In this document: positions 16,927-25,538 of the stretch, piece by piece
Numbering within the stretch: position 1 is the first letter of the stretch
Layout: each line of letters begins with the position of its first letter
Source of the DNA: Phyllobacteriaceae bacterium
Lineage (GTDB): Bacteria > Pseudomonadota > Alphaproteobacteria > Rhizobiales > Rhizobiaceae
Assembly (NCBI GenBank): GCA_024742765.1
Contig: JANSXT010000005.1
Span: 1 to 64,000, forward strand
Length of the DNA: 64,000 bases
Direction: 5' to 3'
Made by a program: the position numbers and the translations under genes
The notes under the pieces: model-generated
Databases searched by the model: none
The model's input: the letters and a program-made list of their open reading frames with translations, nothing else
What the model was told of the DNA's origin: nothing

Positions 16927-18303
16927 GTGTCAGCGACAGTGAGCCTGATTTCGCCGATCGACGGATCGGTCTATCTCGAACGCCCGGTGATGGCGGCCGA
17001 CGATGCGGCGCAAGCGGCAGCGCGGGCGCGCGCCGCCCAGCCGGCATGGGCCGCCCGGACGCTCGATGAGCGGATCGCGCTTGTCCGAGCCGCCATTGCC
17101 GAGGTGGGCAAGACCACGGACCGCATGGCGGTGGAACTGGCGCACCAGATGGGCCGCCCGGTCCGCTATGGCGGCGAATTTGGCGGTTTTGCCGAGCGCG
17201 CCGAGATGATGGCCGAACTGGCCGAACAAGGGCTGGCGCCGCTTGTGATAGAGGACAGCGATGCGTTCCTACGCCAGATCGTGCGCGAGCCCCAGGGCGT
17301 GGTCTTCGTCGTGGCGCCCTGGAACTACCCCTATATGACGGCGATCAACACGATCGCGCCCGCGCTGATCGCCGGCAACACGGTCGTGCTCAAACATGCC
17401 GCCCAGACGCTTCTGGTCGGCGAGCGGCTGGCCGAGGCGTTCCATGCCGTTGGTGTGCCGGCCGACGTCTTCCAGAACCTTGTCCTTGATCACGAGACGA
17501 CGGCGTCGCTGATCGCGGCACGGGCCTTTGATGTGGTCAACTTCACCGGCTCGGTGGGCGGCGGCCGGGCGATGGAGCGGGCGGCGGCCGGCACGTTCAC
17601 GCAGGTGGCAACGGAACTGGGGGGCAAGGATCCCGGCTATGTGCGGGCCGACGCCGATCTCGATGCGGCGGTGGACACGCTGATCGACGGGGCGATGTTC
17701 AATTCGGGCCAGTGCTGCTGCGGCATCGAGCGCATCTATGTGCATGACAGTCTTTTTGATTCGTTTGTGGAAAAGGCGGTGGCGCTAGTCGAAGGCTACA
17801 GGCTCGGCAACCCGCTCGATCAGGAGACGACGATCGGCCCGATGGCGCATATGCGCTTTGCCGCCGAGGCGCGGGCCCAGATCGAGGAGGCGGTTGCCGC
17901 TGGCGCCACGGCCCATATCGCGCCGTTCGCCGATGATGACGGCGGCGCCTATCTGACCCCGCAGATTCTCACCGGCGTCAACCATGGCATGCGCGTCATG
18001 CGCGACGAGACCTTCGGCCCGGTTGTCGGCATCATGGCGGTCAGGGACGATGCCGAGGCGATCGAACGGATCAATGACAGCGAATTCGGCCTGACGGTGT
18101 CGCTGTGGACGCAGGACCGCCAGGCAGCGCTAGACATCGGCGCCAAGGTGCAGACCGGCACCGTCTTCATGAACCGCTGCGACTATCTCGATCCGGCGCT
18201 GTGCTGGACGGGCTGCAAGAACACAGGCCGCGGCACGGGCCTGTCGGTTCTTGCCTATCATGCGCTGACGCGCCCCAAATCCTACCATCTGAAGAAGGTC
18301 TGA
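16927..18303 (+). CDS. NAD(P)-dependent aldehyde dehydrogenase
   Basis: A 458-residue ALDH-superfamily enzyme. VVAPWNYPYMTAINTIAPALIAGN is the cofactor-binding segment, NFTGSVGGGRA the nucleotide loop, ATELGGKDPGYV carries the catalytic Glu, and NSGQCCCGIERI the catalytic Cys (position 264, the middle of three consecutive Cys). ETFGPVVG follows near the C-terminus. The start is GTG at 16927 behind an AAGGA-like site. It is well placed to oxidise the aldehyde made by the alcohol dehydrogenase gene that begins four bases later. Confidence 0.92.
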   Translation: MSATVSLISPIDGSVYLERPVMAADDAAQAAARARAAQPAWAARTLDERIALVRAAIAEVGKTTDRMAVELAHQMGRPVRYGGEFGGFAERAEMMAELAEQGLAPLVIEDSDAFLRQIVREPQGVVFVVAPWNYPYMTAINTIAPALIAGNTVVLKHAAQTLLVGERLAEAFHAVGVPADVFQNLVLDHETTASLIAARAFDVVNFTGSVGGGRAMERAAAGTFTQVATELGGKDPGYVRADADLDAAVDTLIDGAMFNSGQCCCGIERIYVHDSLFDSFVEKAVALVEGYRLGNPLDQETTIGPMAHMRFAAEARAQIEEAVAAGATAHIAPFADDDGGAYLTPQILTGVNHGMRVMRDETFGPVVGIMAVRDDAEAIERINDSEFGLTVSLWTQDRQAALDIGAKVQTGTVFMNRCDYLDPALCWTGCKNTGRGTGLSVLAYHALTRPKSYHLKKV

Positions 18304-18307
18304 TCCG

Positions 18308-19453
18308 ATGCTGCTGAACGGCAACTGGTCTTATCCCACGGCCATCCGCTTTGGTGCGGGGCGGATCGCCGAACTGGGCGAAGCCTGCCGCGCGGCCGGC
18401 ATGTCGCGGCCGCTTCTGGTCACCGACCGGGGGCTCGCTGATCTCGACATCACCCATGCCGCGCGCCGGAAGATGGCGGATGCCGGGCTTGGCGAGGCGC
18501 TTTATTCCGCCGTCGACCCCAATCCGACCGGCGAGAACCTCGATGAAGCGCTCGATACCTATCGCGCGGGCGGGTTCGACGGCGTGGTGGCCTTTGGCGG
18601 CGGCTCCGGGCTCGATCTGGGCAAGGTGCTCGCCTTCATGGCCGGCCAGAGCCGCCCGGTGTGGGACTTTGAGGATATAGGCGACTGGTGGACGCGGGCC
18701 GATCCTGCCGGCATCCATCCGATCGTGGCGGTCCCGACCACGGCGGGCACGGGCTCGGAAGTGGGGCGCGCCGGCGTTCTGACCAACATGGCCACCCGCG
18801 AAAAGAAGATCATCTTCCATCCCAAAATGCTGCCGGCCGTGGTCATTTGCGATCCCGAACTGACCGTCGGGCTGCCGCCGCATGTGACCGCCGGCACCGG
18901 GCTTGATGCGTTCGCCCATTGCCTTGAGGCCTATTGTTCGCCGCACTATCATCCGATGAGCCAGGGCATTGCGCTCGAAGGCATGCGGCTGGTCAAGGAC
19001 CATCTGCCGCGCGCCTATGCCGATGGCACCGATATCGAGGCGCGAAGCCACATGATGGCCGCAGCCGCGATGGGTGCCACCGCCTTCCAGAAGGGGCTGG
19101 GCGCCATCCATGCGCTGAGCCACCCGATCGGCGCCCACCATCACACCCATCATGGCACGACGAACGCCGTGGTGATGCCGGCGGTGCTGCGCTTCAACCG
19201 CGAAGCGGTGGCCGAACCGCTTGCCCGCGCGGCGGCCTATCTGGGCCTTGAGGGCGGCTATAAGGGCTTTTGCGCGTTCGTCGACGCCCAGAACGCGGCT
19301 CTTGGCATCCCGCGGACGCTCACCGAACTGGGCGTCACCGATCCCGATCTCGATGCGCTGACCGCCGCCGCGCTCGAAGACCCAAGCGTCGGCGGAAACC
19401 CCGTCAAAATGACCGCCGAAAACACACGCAAACTGTTCGAAGAGTGTATGTGA
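18308..19453 (+). CDS. Iron-containing alcohol dehydrogenase
   Basis: A 381-residue group III ADH. An N-terminal NAD domain contains GGGSGLDLGKVLA and TTAGTGSEVG; the metal domain has the ligand cluster GLDAFAHCLEAY and HALSHPIGAHHHTHHG (Asp plus three His). It is the last gene of the run starting at 10506. Such enzymes oxidise primary or secondary alcohols, or reduce aldehydes. Together with the adjacent aldehyde dehydrogenase it can take an alcohol to the acid. Confidence 0.92.
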   Translation: MLLNGNWSYPTAIRFGAGRIAELGEACRAAGMSRPLLVTDRGLADLDITHAARRKMADAGLGEALYSAVDPNPTGENLDEALDTYRAGGFDGVVAFGGGSGLDLGKVLAFMAGQSRPVWDFEDIGDWWTRADPAGIHPIVAVPTTAGTGSEVGRAGVLTNMATREKKIIFHPKMLPAVVICDPELTVGLPPHVTAGTGLDAFAHCLEAYCSPHYHPMSQGIALEGMRLVKDHLPRAYADGTDIEARSHMMAAAAMGATAFQKGLGAIHALSHPIGAHHHTHHGTTNAVVMPAVLRFNREAVAEPLARAAAYLGLEGGYKGFCAFVDAQNAALGIPRTLTELGVTDPDLDALTAAALEDPSVGGNPVKMTAENTRKLFEECM

Positions 19454-19615
19454 GGCCAGATCTCCCCTGATCCGGCGGGGCAGGACGATGCCATATGGCC
19501 TCGATCCCGATCGCATGCATGGGTACATCCGGAGCCGGCTCTGCGGCCCGGGAACGCATCAAGGCAGGGTTTTGGGTGGCATGATTGACTCTGCCGCCAA
19601 GTTGGCCTGTAATGA

Positions 19616-19630
19616 GAACAAAAGATGAAC
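19616..19630 (+). promoter_or_regulatory. LexA (SOS) box, alphaproteobacterial type
   Basis: The sequence GAAC-AAAAGAT-GAAC is a perfect direct repeat with a 7-base spacer, the complement of the alphaproteobacterial LexA motif GTTC-N7-GTTC. It lies 24 bases before the imuA start, where LexA would block transcription of the mutagenesis cassette until DNA damage. Confidence 0.85.
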
Positions 19631-19654
19631 ATTACGATGACCCAATGATTGCCC

Positions 19655-20446
19655 ATGAACCCGACGCTGAACCAATTGCAGCACCGGATCGATGCTCTGG
19701 CTCCCCCTGCGGGACGGGGCGACAAGTCCGAACGCGCCATCCCCCTTGATGCCGGACCGGTCGACCGGAGCCTTGATGGCGCCTTTGCGCGTGGCGCCCT
19801 GCACGAAATGTTTGCGGCGCAAGCGGCCGATGCGGCGGCGCTGACGGGCTTTTGCGCGGGCCTTGCGCACTGCATTTCTGGCGATGCGGGTCGGGTCGTC
19901 TGGATCCGCCAGGGCTTTTCGGAAAGTGAGGCCGGCCCTTTGTTTATGCCGGGGCTCGCGGCTTTGGGGCTCGATCCGACCCATATCATCCATGTGCGGG
20001 TGCGGCGGCCCGAGGACGGGTTGCGCGCCGCGCTGGAAGCGGTGCGCTGCACGGCGCTCGGCGCGGTCCTGATCGAACTTTGGGGCATGCCCGGGAGCCT
20101 CGATCTGACGGCAACACGCCGGCTTGCGCTTGCGGCCGAAACATCGGGCACAGCGCCGCTCCTCATGCGGCTGGCTGCCGAGCCGGGTCCGAGCGTTGCG
20201 CAGACACGCTGGCGGGTTGCGGCGGCGCCGTCCCGTGCGCTGGCCGCCAATGCGCCGGGCAGGCCGGCTTTCGACATCACATTGTTGCGCAACCGCGCCG
20301 GCGTGTCCGGTCAGCGCTGGCATCTGGAGTGGGATCATGAGCGAAAATGTTTCCGGCACGGGGCGGCGCTATCTGGCGGTGTGGCTGCCGTTCCTGACAA
20401 GCGACCGGTTCAGGCGTCAGTCGAACGGCTCGCACGTGCGGGCTGA
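19655..20446 (+). CDS. imuA: ImuA, SOS mutasome RecA/SulA-like protein
   Basis: A 263-residue protein resembling the RecA-like ImuA/SulA2 family: FARGALHEMFA near the N-terminus, GDAGRVVWIRQ for the first beta-strand region and LIELWG in the Walker-B position, ending with a LTATRRLALAAETSGTAPLLMR block. It works with ImuB and DnaE2 in damage-induced mutagenesis. The ATG at 19655 is preferred to a TTG two codons upstream. Its end overlaps imuB by 110 bases in another frame, longer than usual for this cassette, so the C-terminal tail may be poorly conserved. Confidence 0.85.
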   Translation: MNPTLNQLQHRIDALAPPAGRGDKSERAIPLDAGPVDRSLDGAFARGALHEMFAAQAADAAALTGFCAGLAHCISGDAGRVVWIRQGFSESEAGPLFMPGLAALGLDPTHIIHVRVRRPEDGLRAALEAVRCTALGAVLIELWGMPGSLDLTATRRLALAAETSGTAPLLMRLAAEPGPSVAQTRWRVAAAPSRALAANAPGRPAFDITLLRNRAGVSGQRWHLEWDHERKCFRHGAALSGGVAAVPDKRPVQASVERLARAG

Positions 20447-21902
20447 CGCGCCGCTGTGCTTCACCGAAAAGCACAACAATGCACTGCGCGTCGCACAGAT
20501 CGATCCAAAGGCCATGGAGATGGGCCTGACGCCGGGGCTCACCCTTGCAGATGCGCGGGCGCGGGTGCCGCAGCTTGCCGCCGTCGAGATGGATCACGCG
20601 GCCGATGCGGCCTGGCTCGAACGGATCGCCGATTTCTGCGACCGCTACACGCCGATGACGGCGCTCGATGCGCCCGACGGGCTGGTTCTGGACATCACCG
20701 GTTGCGCCCATCTGTTCGGCGGCGAAAAGGGCCTGCTTGACGATCTCGTCGCGCGCCTGTCGCACGGGTCAACCAAGGTGCGCACGGCGCTTGCCGGCAC
20801 GCCGCAGGCGGCGCGTGCGCTGGCGCGCTTCGGCCCGTCCCATGTGATCATCGCGCCGGGCGGGGAGGCTGAAGCCGTCGCGCCCTTGCCTGTTGCCGCC
20901 CTAGAAGCGGGCGCCGAGACGGTCACGGCATTGCTGCGCGCCGGGCTGAAGACGGTCGGCGATCTGGCATGCCGGCCGCACAAGCCGCTGGTCGCCCGTT
21001 TCGGCGCGGCGCTGGTGGCCCGCCTCGTCAGGCTTCAGGGCGGGGAGAACATTGCGATCACGCCGCGCCGGCCGGTGCCGGTCTGCAGCGCCGAGCGCCG
21101 TTTCGCCGAACCGCTGACCCAGACAGACGATGTGCTGGCGACGCTTCAAGCGCTGGCGCGCCACACCGCCGACAGTCTGGAAAAGCGCGGCCATGGCGGG
21201 CGGCGCTTCGATGCGGCGCTGTTTCGCACCGATGGCACCGTCAGCCGGCTTACGATCGAAACGGCGCGGCCGGTCCGCGCGCCGCAAACCGTCATACGGC
21301 TTTTCAGGGAGCGGATCGACACGCTCGGCGACCCGCTCGATCCGGGCTATGGCTATGATCTGATCCGGCTGTCGGTGCCGGTGTCGGCGGCGCTGGAAAC
21401 GGCCCAGCACACGCTGGACGGCCGTCAGGTCGAAGATGAGGACGTAACGGCGCTGGTCGACCGGCTGAGCACCCGGTTTGGCCGGCATGCGGTCACACAG
21501 TTTGTGCCCGCTGAAACCCATATTCCCGAAGCGGCCGTGCGCGCTATGCCCGCCGGGCAGGCGGTTGCCGTCGCCGGGGATTGGCGGGTGACCGCTACCG
21601 ATGCCCGCCCCATGCGCCCGGTGCATCTTTTTGCCCAACCGCAGCCGATCGAGGCACTGGCGGAAATTCCGGACGGGCCGCCGCTCAGGTTCCGCTGGCG
21701 GCGTGTGCTGCACGAGGTCGCGCGCGCCGAAGGGCCCGAGCGGATCGCGCCCGAATGGTGGCGCGGCGACGAAGCCAGCCGGACGCGCGATTATTATTGC
21801 GTCGAGGACAGCCATGGCCGCCGCTTCTGGATCTTCCGTCACGGTCTTTACGAGGAGGGGCCGCACATTCCCCGCTGGTTCATGCACGGGCTGTTCGCAT
21901 GA
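20337..21902 (+). CDS. imuB: ImuB, Y-family-like polymerase accessory protein
   Basis: A 521-residue Y-family-fold protein that in other bacteria bridges DnaE2 to the sliding clamp. It begins RRYLAVWLPFLTSDRF: the metal-binding Asp found at this point in active Y-family polymerases is absent, as expected for the catalytically inactive ImuB. LDAPDGLVLDITGCAHLFGGE and a helix-hairpin region (AGLKTVGDLACRPHKPLVARFG) follow. The ATG at 20337 lies inside imuA; the stop overlaps the dnaE2 start (ATGA). Confidence 0.9.
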   Translation: MSENVSGTGRRYLAVWLPFLTSDRFRRQSNGSHVRADAPLCFTEKHNNALRVAQIDPKAMEMGLTPGLTLADARARVPQLAAVEMDHAADAAWLERIADFCDRYTPMTALDAPDGLVLDITGCAHLFGGEKGLLDDLVARLSHGSTKVRTALAGTPQAARALARFGPSHVIIAPGGEAEAVAPLPVAALEAGAETVTALLRAGLKTVGDLACRPHKPLVARFGAALVARLVRLQGGENIAITPRRPVPVCSAERRFAEPLTQTDDVLATLQALARHTADSLEKRGHGGRRFDAALFRTDGTVSRLTIETARPVRAPQTVIRLFRERIDTLGDPLDPGYGYDLIRLSVPVSAALETAQHTLDGRQVEDEDVTALVDRLSTRFGRHAVTQFVPAETHIPEAAVRAMPAGQAVAVAGDWRVTATDARPMRPVHLFAQPQPIEALAEIPDGPPLRFRWRRVLHEVARAEGPERIAPEWWRGDEASRTRDYYCVEDSHGRRFWIFRHGLYEEGPHIPRWFMHGLFA

Positions 21903-24900
21903 CCCGGTATGCGGAACTGGTGGTGTCGAGCAATTTCTCCTTCCTGCGCGGTGCGTCGCATCCGGGCGATTTTGTCATGCGGGCGCTTGAACTGGGCCTT
22001 GCGGGCATCGGCATCGCCGACCGCAACACAGTGGCCGGCGTGGTGCGCGGCCTGAGCACCTACAGGGACGCCTGCAAGGCGTGGCAGGATGTGCATGGTG
22101 ATGATGCGCAATTGCCGCTGCGCTATGTGGTGGGCGCGCGGCTGGTCTTTGCCGATGATACGCCCGACATCATCGCCTATCCGGAAAACCGTGCGGGATG
22201 GGGGCAATTGTGCCGGCTTCTGACGCTCGGCAAACGCCGCGCCGAAAAGGGCGACTGCCTCATCCATGAAGCCGATCTTCTGCGCCATTGCGGCGATCTT
22301 CTGTTGATCGTCATGCCGCCCGATGAGACCGACGGTCTCGACCAATGGCTTTTGCGGCTTGCCCGGCACGCGCCCGGCGCGGTCTGGCTGGCCGCATCCA
22401 TGGCCTATCGCGGCGACGATCGCAGGCGACTTTTTGGTCTCAAGGCGATTGCCGACCGGGCCGGCATTCCGCTGATCGCGGTGGGCGATGCGCTTTATCA
22501 CGATCCGGGCCAGCGCCCGTTGCAGGATGTCGTCACCTGCATCCGCGAGGGCTGTACGTTGGACAATGCCGGCTATCTTCTGCAGGCCAATGCCGAACGC
22601 CACCTGAAGGCGCCGGACGAGGTGGCCCGGCTGTTCCGCGATGCGCCCGAAGCGGTTGCCGAAACGGGCGATTTTCTGGCGCGGATCGACTTTTCACTCG
22701 ATCAGCTCACTTATCAATATCCCGAAGAGCCGATCCCGCCCGGCAAGTCGCCGCAGGCATGGCTCGAGCAACTGGTCTGGCGGCGTGCGCCCTTTTGCTA
22801 TCCGGACGGCATACCGGACAAGGTTGCCGGCCTGCTCGAACAGGAGCTGGCGCTGATCGCCGAGCTCGACTATGCGCAATATTTCCTGACCATCCACGAC
22901 ATTGTGCGCTTTGCCGACGATCAGGGCATTTTGTGCCAGGGGCGCGGTTCGGCGGCCAATTCGGCGGTCTGCTATGTGCTCGGCATCACGGCGGTCGATC
23001 CGGCCGAGCATGATCTGCTTTTTGCGCGTTTTATCTCGTCCGAGCGCCGGGAGCCGCCCGACATCGATGTCGATTTCGAGCATGAGCGGCGCGAGGAGGT
23101 GATCCAGTACATTTATGAGCGCTATGGCCGCGAGCGGGCGGGTATCGCCGCCACCGTCATCAGCTACCGGCCGCGCAGCGCCATTCGCGAGGTGGGCAAG
23201 GCGCTGGGCCTGACCGAGGATGTGACGGCGCGCCTTGCGAGCACGGTCTGGGGCAGTTGGGGCACCGAAATCGCCAAGAAACATGTGCGCGAAGCCGGCA
23301 TCGATCCTGACAATCCGGTCATCGGGCGCGCCATCGATCTGGCCACGCAACTGCTCGGCTTTCCGCGCCACCTGTCGCAGCATGTGGGCGGGTTCGTCCT
23401 GACACGCGACCGGCTCGACGACATCGTGCCGATCGGCAATGCGGCGATGGATGATCGCACCTTCATCGAATGGGACAAGGACGATATCGACGCGCTCGGC
23501 CTGATGAAGGTCGATGTGCTGGGGCTGGGCATGCTGACCTGCATCCGCAAATGCATCGACCTGATGCGTGAGCATTGCGGCCGGGATTTCGGCCTAGCCG
23601 ACTTCGAGCCCGGTGACCAGGACGTCTACGCCATGCTGCAAAGGGGCGAATCCGTCGGCGTCTTCCAGGTGGAAAGCCGGGCGCAGATCAACATGCTGCC
23701 GCGCCTGAAGCCCAAAGAGTTCTACGATCTGGTCATCCAGGTGGCGATCGTGCGGCCCGGCCCGATCCAGGGCGACATGGTCCACCCGTATCTGCGCCGG
23801 CGCAATGGCGAGGAAGATGTCGTCTATCCCGCGCCGTCTCCGGAGCACGGCCCGCCCGACGAATTGCGCAAGGTGCTCGACCGGACCAAGGGGGTGCCGC
23901 TGTTCCAGGAGCAGGCGATGAAGATCGCCATGGTCGCCGCGCGCTTTTCGCCTGAAGAGGCCAATGGCTTGCGCCGCGCCATGGCCACCTTCCGCCATGT
24001 CGGCACGATCCAGAATTTCGAACACCTGATGGTCGAGCGGATGGTGGAGCGCGGCTATGAGCGCGAATTCGCCGAACGATGCTTCAACCAGATCAAGGGG
24101 TTCGGCGAATATGGCTTTCCCGAAAGCCATGCCGCCTCGTTCGCCAAGCTCGTCTACATCTCGTCCTGGATCAAGCACCACGAACCGGCGGTGTTCGCCT
24201 GCGGCCTGCTCAACGCCCAGCCCATGGGCTTTTATGCGCCGGCCCAGATCGTGCGCGACGCGCAGGAGAACGGCGTCAAGGTGCGCGCCGCCGACATCAA
24301 TCACAGCCAATGGGACAATACGCTTGAGCGCGACGACAAAGGCGCGCTGGCGCTGCGGCTCGGCCTGCGCCAGATCGACGGATTTCACGAGGACTGGGCC
24401 GACCGGATCGTCGCCGCGCGGGGCGAGGGCTTTGACAGCGCCGAAATGGTCTGGCGGCGCGCACGGCTCGAAAAGCGGGCGCTGAAAGTGCTCGCCGATG
24501 CCGATGCGTTCCGTTCGATCGGGCTCGACCGGCGCGAGGCGCTGTGGGCGGTAAGGCGGCTGCCCGACGATGTGCCGCTGCCGTTGTTCGAGGCGGCGCG
24601 GCGCAACGAACTGTCCGCCGAGCCGGACGCGTCCCTGCCCGCGATGAAGCTGGCCGAACATGTGGTGGCGGACTATCAGACCACCCGGCTTTCCCTGAAG
24701 AGCCACCCGATGGCGCTGCTCAGGCCAGTCTTTGCGGCCGACAATATCCTGTCATCGCAAGAGGTCGCCGAGATGGCTGACGGCAAATGGATCAGGACCG
24801 CCGGCGTCGTTCTCATCCGGCAGCGGCCGGGCAAGGGCAATGCGATCTTCATGACGCTTGAGGACGAGACCGGTATCGTCAACGTGCTGGTCTGGGCGCG

Positions 24901-25198
24901 CCGGTTCGAGCGTTTCCGCCGGGCGATCATGGGTGCCAAGCTGGCGGTTGCGTGCGGCCATGTCCAAAAGAGCAAGGAAGGCGTCATCCACCTGATTGCC
25001 ACATCCGTTCTGGATCGCACCTTCGAAATGGACCGGCTGTCGGACGCGCACCGTCCGACCATCGCGCTGTCGCCCGCCGACGAGGTGATCCGCCCGCAAT
25101 TTGCCCGCGGGGACAGCGCGAAAGGCGGGCCGCCGCCCAGCCGTGGTCGCCATCCGCGCGATGTGCGCATCATCCCCAAGAGCCGGGATTTTCATTAG
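21899..25198 (+). CDS. dnaE2: Error-prone DNA polymerase III alpha subunit DnaE2
   Basis: A 1099-residue C-family polymerase, the usual length for DnaE2. The N-terminal PHP domain begins YAELVVSSNFSFLRGASHP. The polymerase core has GRGSAANSAVCYVLGITAVDP and PDIDVDFEHERREEVIQYIYERYG with catalytic Asp residues; FGEYGFPESHAASFAKLVY and the C-terminal OB-fold (GVVLIRQRPGKGNAIFMTLED) follow. It does translesion and mutagenic synthesis together with ImuA and ImuB under LexA control. Confidence 0.95.
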   Translation: MTRYAELVVSSNFSFLRGASHPGDFVMRALELGLAGIGIADRNTVAGVVRGLSTYRDACKAWQDVHGDDAQLPLRYVVGARLVFADDTPDIIAYPENRAGWGQLCRLLTLGKRRAEKGDCLIHEADLLRHCGDLLLIVMPPDETDGLDQWLLRLARHAPGAVWLAASMAYRGDDRRRLFGLKAIADRAGIPLIAVGDALYHDPGQRPLQDVVTCIREGCTLDNAGYLLQANAERHLKAPDEVARLFRDAPEAVAETGDFLARIDFSLDQLTYQYPEEPIPPGKSPQAWLEQLVWRRAPFCYPDGIPDKVAGLLEQELALIAELDYAQYFLTIHDIVRFADDQGILCQGRGSAANSAVCYVLGITAVDPAEHDLLFARFISSERREPPDIDVDFEHERREEVIQYIYERYGRERAGIAATVISYRPRSAIREVGKALGLTEDVTARLASTVWGSWGTEIAKKHVREAGIDPDNPVIGRAIDLATQLLGFPRHLSQHVGGFVLTRDRLDDIVPIGNAAMDDRTFIEWDKDDIDALGLMKVDVLGLGMLTCIRKCIDLMREHCGRDFGLADFEPGDQDVYAMLQRGESVGVFQVESRAQINMLPRLKPKEFYDLVIQVAIVRPGPIQGDMVHPYLRRRNGEEDVVYPAPSPEHGPPDELRKVLDRTKGVPLFQEQAMKIAMVAARFSPEEANGLRRAMATFRHVGTIQNFEHLMVERMVERGYEREFAERCFNQIKGFGEYGFPESHAASFAKLVYISSWIKHHEPAVFACGLLNAQPMGFYAPAQIVRDAQENGVKVRAADINHSQWDNTLERDDKGALALRLGLRQIDGFHEDWADRIVAARGEGFDSAEMVWRRARLEKRALKVLADADAFRSIGLDRREALWAVRRLPDDVPLPLFEAARRNELSAEPDASLPAMKLAEHVVADYQTTRLSLKSHPMALLRPVFAADNILSSQEVAEMADGKWIRTAGVVLIRQRPGKGNAIFMTLEDETGIVNVLVWARRFERFRRAIMGAKLAVACGHVQKSKEGVIHLIATSVLDRTFEMDRLSDAHRPTIALSPADEVIRPQFARGDSAKGGPPPSRGRHPRDVRIIPKSRDFH

Positions 25199-25238
25199 TC
25201 GCGCTTGCCGGGCGCCGCCGCGTCTCCGGGCCAAAGGC

Positions 25239-25440
25239 TCATTGTCGCGCCCGCCGGGCATAGGCCCGATTGAGCGCGTCGTGGCGGTTCCGGATCTCTT
25301 CCGGCCACCGGCTCTTGATTTAGCTGAGAACCGCGATGATTTCGTCATCGGCCAGGATATTCTCGTAGGCGGGCATGGCCGACCGGCGGTCGTCCAGGCC
25401 GGCGGCGCGTGCGCCAGTCGGCGAGCCCGATAGCCGTTCC
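25239..25440 (-). pseudogene. Decayed C-terminus of a c-type cytochrome
   Basis: Reading the minus strand gives LDDRRSAMPAYENILADDEI followed by IAVLS, a stop, then IKSRWPEEIRNRHDALNRAY. This closely fits the C-terminal end of class I cytochromes c (MPAF..VLSDEEI..VLAYIKSRWP.EI), with the expected Tyr/Trp codon changed to TAA at 25320-25322. No haem-binding CXXCH and no start can be traced upstream, where the FkbM gene begins on the other strand. So it is a truncated remnant that fills the 340-base space between dnaE2 and the polysaccharide block. Confidence 0.6.
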
Positions 25441-25538
25441 AGCAGATGGAAGGCCAAGCCGTGCCGGTGTTGCCATATTGAAAGGCTCAAAAATCCGGGA
25501 TAGGCACAACTGCCTGCAACCTGGACTAGAGGGTCGTT

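Noticed and set aside
23594-24706. A 370-codon minus-strand open frame within dnaE2
   Set aside because: The plus strand is unmistakably DNA polymerase; the antisense frame has no motif or ribosome site.
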